The notes beneath the pieces were generated by a model that saw only the letters and a list, made by a program, of their open reading frames with translations, was not told the origin of the DNA and did not search any database. Of a stretch of DNA of 23,221 bases, positions 21,431 to 23,221 are shown in pieces. The translations under genes and the position numbers were made by a program. The DNA is from JBQLZQ01 sp052168355 (GTDB lineage Bacteria > Pseudomonadota > Alphaproteobacteria > DSM-16000 > Inquilinaceae): positions 1 through 23,221 of the forward strand of contig JBQLZQ010000050.1 of NCBI GenBank assembly GCA_052168355.1, given 5' to 3'. Each line of letters starts with the position of its first letter. Within the stretch, counting starts at the first letter, position 1.

Positions 21431-22255
21431 ATGAGCAAGAAGTCCTTCAAACTCGACGCGCTGCCCACCGACAAGAGCTATGGCGGCGACGATGCCCTCA
21501 AGCGCGTGTCCGAGCTTCAGGAACGGTTGCGGCTGATCCAGCAGGCCTATCTGAGTTCCAAGCGCCGCGCGGTGATCGTGTTCGAAGGGATCGACGCGGC
21601 GGGGAAGGGGGGCACCATCCGCCGCCTGACGTCCTACCTCGATCCCCGGAGTTGCAAGGTCTGGCCCATCGGCGCGCCGTCGGATGCCGAACAGGGGCGG
21701 CACTATCTGTATCGGTTCTGGCAGCGCCTGCCCGAGCCGGGCACGCTGGCGATCTTCGACAGGTCCTGGTACGGCCGGGTTCTGGTGGAGAGGGTCGAGG
21801 GCTTCGCTGCGGAGGCGGAGTGGCGCCGGGCGTACGGCGAGATCAATGCCTTCGAAAAGATGCTTACCGACGATGGCGCCCGGCTGGTCAAGATTTTCCT
21901 GCATATCACACCGGACGAGCAGCTTAAGAGGTTCGAGGCGCGTATCCGCGATCCGCTCAAGCGGTGGAAGCTGACCTACGAGGATTTCCGGAACCGCCGC
22001 AACTGGGACGGCACCGTGGTTGCTGTCGAGGAGATGATCGACCGGACCTCGACCAAGAACGCGCCATGGCTGGCGATCCCCGCCAACGACAAGAGGTATG
22101 CCAGGATCACCGCCCTGGAGGCCATCGTCGATGCCCTGTCCGTGGGTGTCGACCTGACCCCGCCGCCGCTGTCGCGCGAAGTGGAGGACGCGGCCCGCGA
22201 GCTTTTGGGTCTGCAACTGTCCTACGAGCTCAAGATCACCAAGGACGACGGGTAG
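21431..22255 (+). CDS. ppk2: Polyphosphate kinase 2 family protein
   Basis: A 274-residue cytoplasmic single-domain kinase that transfers phosphate between polyphosphate and nucleoside phosphates (PPK2). Walker A is GIDAAGKGG (53-61), the Walker B-like segment is DRSWYGRVLVERV (110-122), and the lid region RDPLKRWKLT (about 176-185) is present. These are the three hallmark motifs of the family. One kinase domain and no N-terminal extension are visible, fitting class I or III rather than the double-domain class II; direction and nucleotide preference (GDP, ADP or AMP) cannot be judged. ATG 21431 follows GAGGA about 5 bases upstream. It starts 146 bases after the exonuclease gene, so it may have its own promoter. 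The product may serve energy or ppGpp-related stress balance. Confidence 0.93.
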   Translation: MSKKSFKLDALPTDKSYGGDDALKRVSELQERLRLIQQAYLSSKRRAVIVFEGIDAAGKGGTIRRLTSYLDPRSCKVWPIGAPSDAEQGRHYLYRFWQRLPEPGTLAIFDRSWYGRVLVERVEGFAAEAEWRRAYGEINAFEKMLTDDGARLVKIFLHITPDEQLKRFEARIRDPLKRWKLTYEDFRNRRNWDGTVVAVEEMIDRTSTKNAPWLAIPANDKRYARITALEAIVDALSVGVDLTPPPLSREVEDAARELLGLQLSYELKITKDDG

Positions 22256-22353
22256 CCCGCGCCGCCGCAGCCGCCATTTGCCAGCCCGGCGGCGCTGCGC
22301 TACAACCCGCCCACCTCCACCCGATATCCTCACAGCAAGGGACCGACGCGGCC

Positions 22354-23221
22354 ATGGCGTCCTATCAGTATGTCTTCGTCATGAAGGGGCTCACCAAAGC
22401 CTATCCCGGTGGCCGCAAGGTGCTGGAGAACGTCACCCTGTCGTTCCTGCCGGGGGCCAAGATCGGCGTGTTGGGCCCGAACGGCGCCGGCAAATCGACG
22501 CTGATGCGGATCATGGCGGGTCTGGACACCGAATTCACCGGCGAGGCGTGGTCGGCCGAGGGCGCCCGGGTCGGCTATCTGCCGCAGGAACCGCACCTCG
22601 ATCCGTCCAAGACGGTCTACGAGAATGTCGAGGAAGGCATGGGGCCGTTGCTCCAGGTCACGCGGCGTTTTGAGGAGGTGAGCGCCAAGCTGGGCGAGGT
22701 CACAGATCCGGATGAAATGACCGCTCTGATCGACGAGCAGGCCGAGCTGCAGGAGCAAATCGATGCCGCCGACGCCTGGGATTTGGGCCGGACGGTGGAG
22801 ATCGCGATGGACGCTCTGCGCTGTCCGCCCTCGGATGCCGATGTCACCACCCTGTCGGGAGGGGAGGTGCGCCGCGTGGCGCTGTGCCGGCTGCTTCTGT
22901 CCAAGCCCGACCTTCTGCTGTTGGACGAACCGACCAACCATCTGGACGCGGAATCGGTGGCCTGGCTGGAGCGGTTCCTGGCCGACTATGCCGGCACCGT
23001 GGTCATGATCACCCACGATCGCTATTTCCTGGACAACGTCACCGGCTGGATCCTGGAGCTCGACCGCGGCCGCGGTATTCCCTACGAGGGGAATTATTCG
23101 GCCTATATCGAGCAGAAGCGCAAGCGGCTGGAACTGGAGGGCAAGCAGGAAGCGGCCCGCCAGAAGACCCTGGCCGGGGAGCTGGAATGGGTGCGCGCCG
23201 GCGCCCGCGGCCGCCAGTCCA
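22354..23221 (+). CDS. ettA: ABC-F translation factor EttA (3'-truncated by the window end)
   Basis: The first 289 codons of an ABC-F ATPase. It begins MASYQYVFVMKGLTKAYPGG and contains Walker A GPNGAGKST (41-49), the ABC signature LSGGE (167-171) and Walker B LLLLDEPTNHLD (187-198). A coiled arm (about 95-140) and the start of the inter-domain linker (about 240 on, KRKRLELEGKQEAARQK) are visible. EttA binds the ribosomal E site and gates translation according to the ADP/ATP ratio. The near-invariant EttA opening with YVF.MKGL.K distinguishes it from Uup and YheS. It is about 550 residues when complete, so about half is missing. It follows the PPK2 gene by 98 bases. A start at ATG 22354 fits the family N-terminus. 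Confidence 0.93.
   Translation, partial: MASYQYVFVMKGLTKAYPGGRKVLENVTLSFLPGAKIGVLGPNGAGKSTLMRIMAGLDTEFTGEAWSAEGARVGYLPQEPHLDPSKTVYENVEEGMGPLLQVTRRFEEVSAKLGEVTDPDEMTALIDEQAELQEQIDAADAWDLGRTVEIAMDALRCPPSDADVTTLSGGEVRRVALCRLLLSKPDLLLLDEPTNHLDAESVAWLERFLADYAGTVVMITHDRYFLDNVTGWILELDRGRGIPYEGNYSAYIEQKRKRLELEGKQEAARQKTLAGELEWVRAGARGRQS

Noticed and set aside
21062..22333. Minus-strand open frame opposite PPK2
   Set aside because: Shadow of a gene with all PPK2 hallmarks; composition typical of antisense frames here.

Overview
The window looks like chromosomal DNA from a high-GC alphaproteobacterium, probably of the Rhodospirillales type. This is an inference. It rests on a MucR/Ros-type zinc-finger regulator, a class II cytochrome c' next to a diheme cytochrome c, the DUF4212/VC_2705-type symporter pair, the strong G/C preference at third codon positions, and extensive antisense open frames caused by that bias. 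No tRNA, rRNA, CRISPR array, insertion sequence or phage gene was seen.

Left part (1-6650). The window opens inside a proline/alanine-rich protein with a duplicated helical domain. A secreted lipoprotein follows. Next comes a glycan-related patch of visibly lower GC (about 2640-5880). It holds a minus-strand coiled-coil protein of unknown function, a divergent SAM methyltransferase, and a 739-residue protein made of two complete-looking GT-B glycosyltransferases. The methyltransferase and glycosyltransferase genes overlap by ATGA. High-GC DNA resumes with a small exported protein that carries two near-identical repeats.

Middle part (6655-13160). A minus-strand pair encodes a GT4 glycosyltransferase and an IlvD/Edd-family sugar-acid-type dehydratase. 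Facing it are the ribosome-rescue hydrolase ArfB and a PhoH-family ATPase; the latter has a long, structured 5' leader. A minus-strand CbpA (DnaJ-like) and CbpM pair and a MucR-family regulator follow.

Right part (13412-23221). All genes are on the plus strand. Cytochrome c' and an exported diheme cytochrome c overlap. After a 523-base intergenic region with a perfect TATAAT box comes a likely operon: DUF4212 small subunit, sodium:solute symporter (ActP/VC_2705 type), cNMP/CBS/DUF294 nucleotidyltransferase-like protein, a small membrane protein, and a membrane-anchored PAS-like plus DnaQ-type exonuclease. A PPK2 polyphosphate kinase and the start of the ABC-F factor EttA, cut by the window end, close it.

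The parts most worth a second look are the fused twin glycosyltransferase, the symporter/nucleotidyltransferase/membrane-exonuclease operon with an intrinsic terminator wedged directly before an internal gene, and the phoH leader with two strong hairpins. None of these can be proven new from sequence alone.
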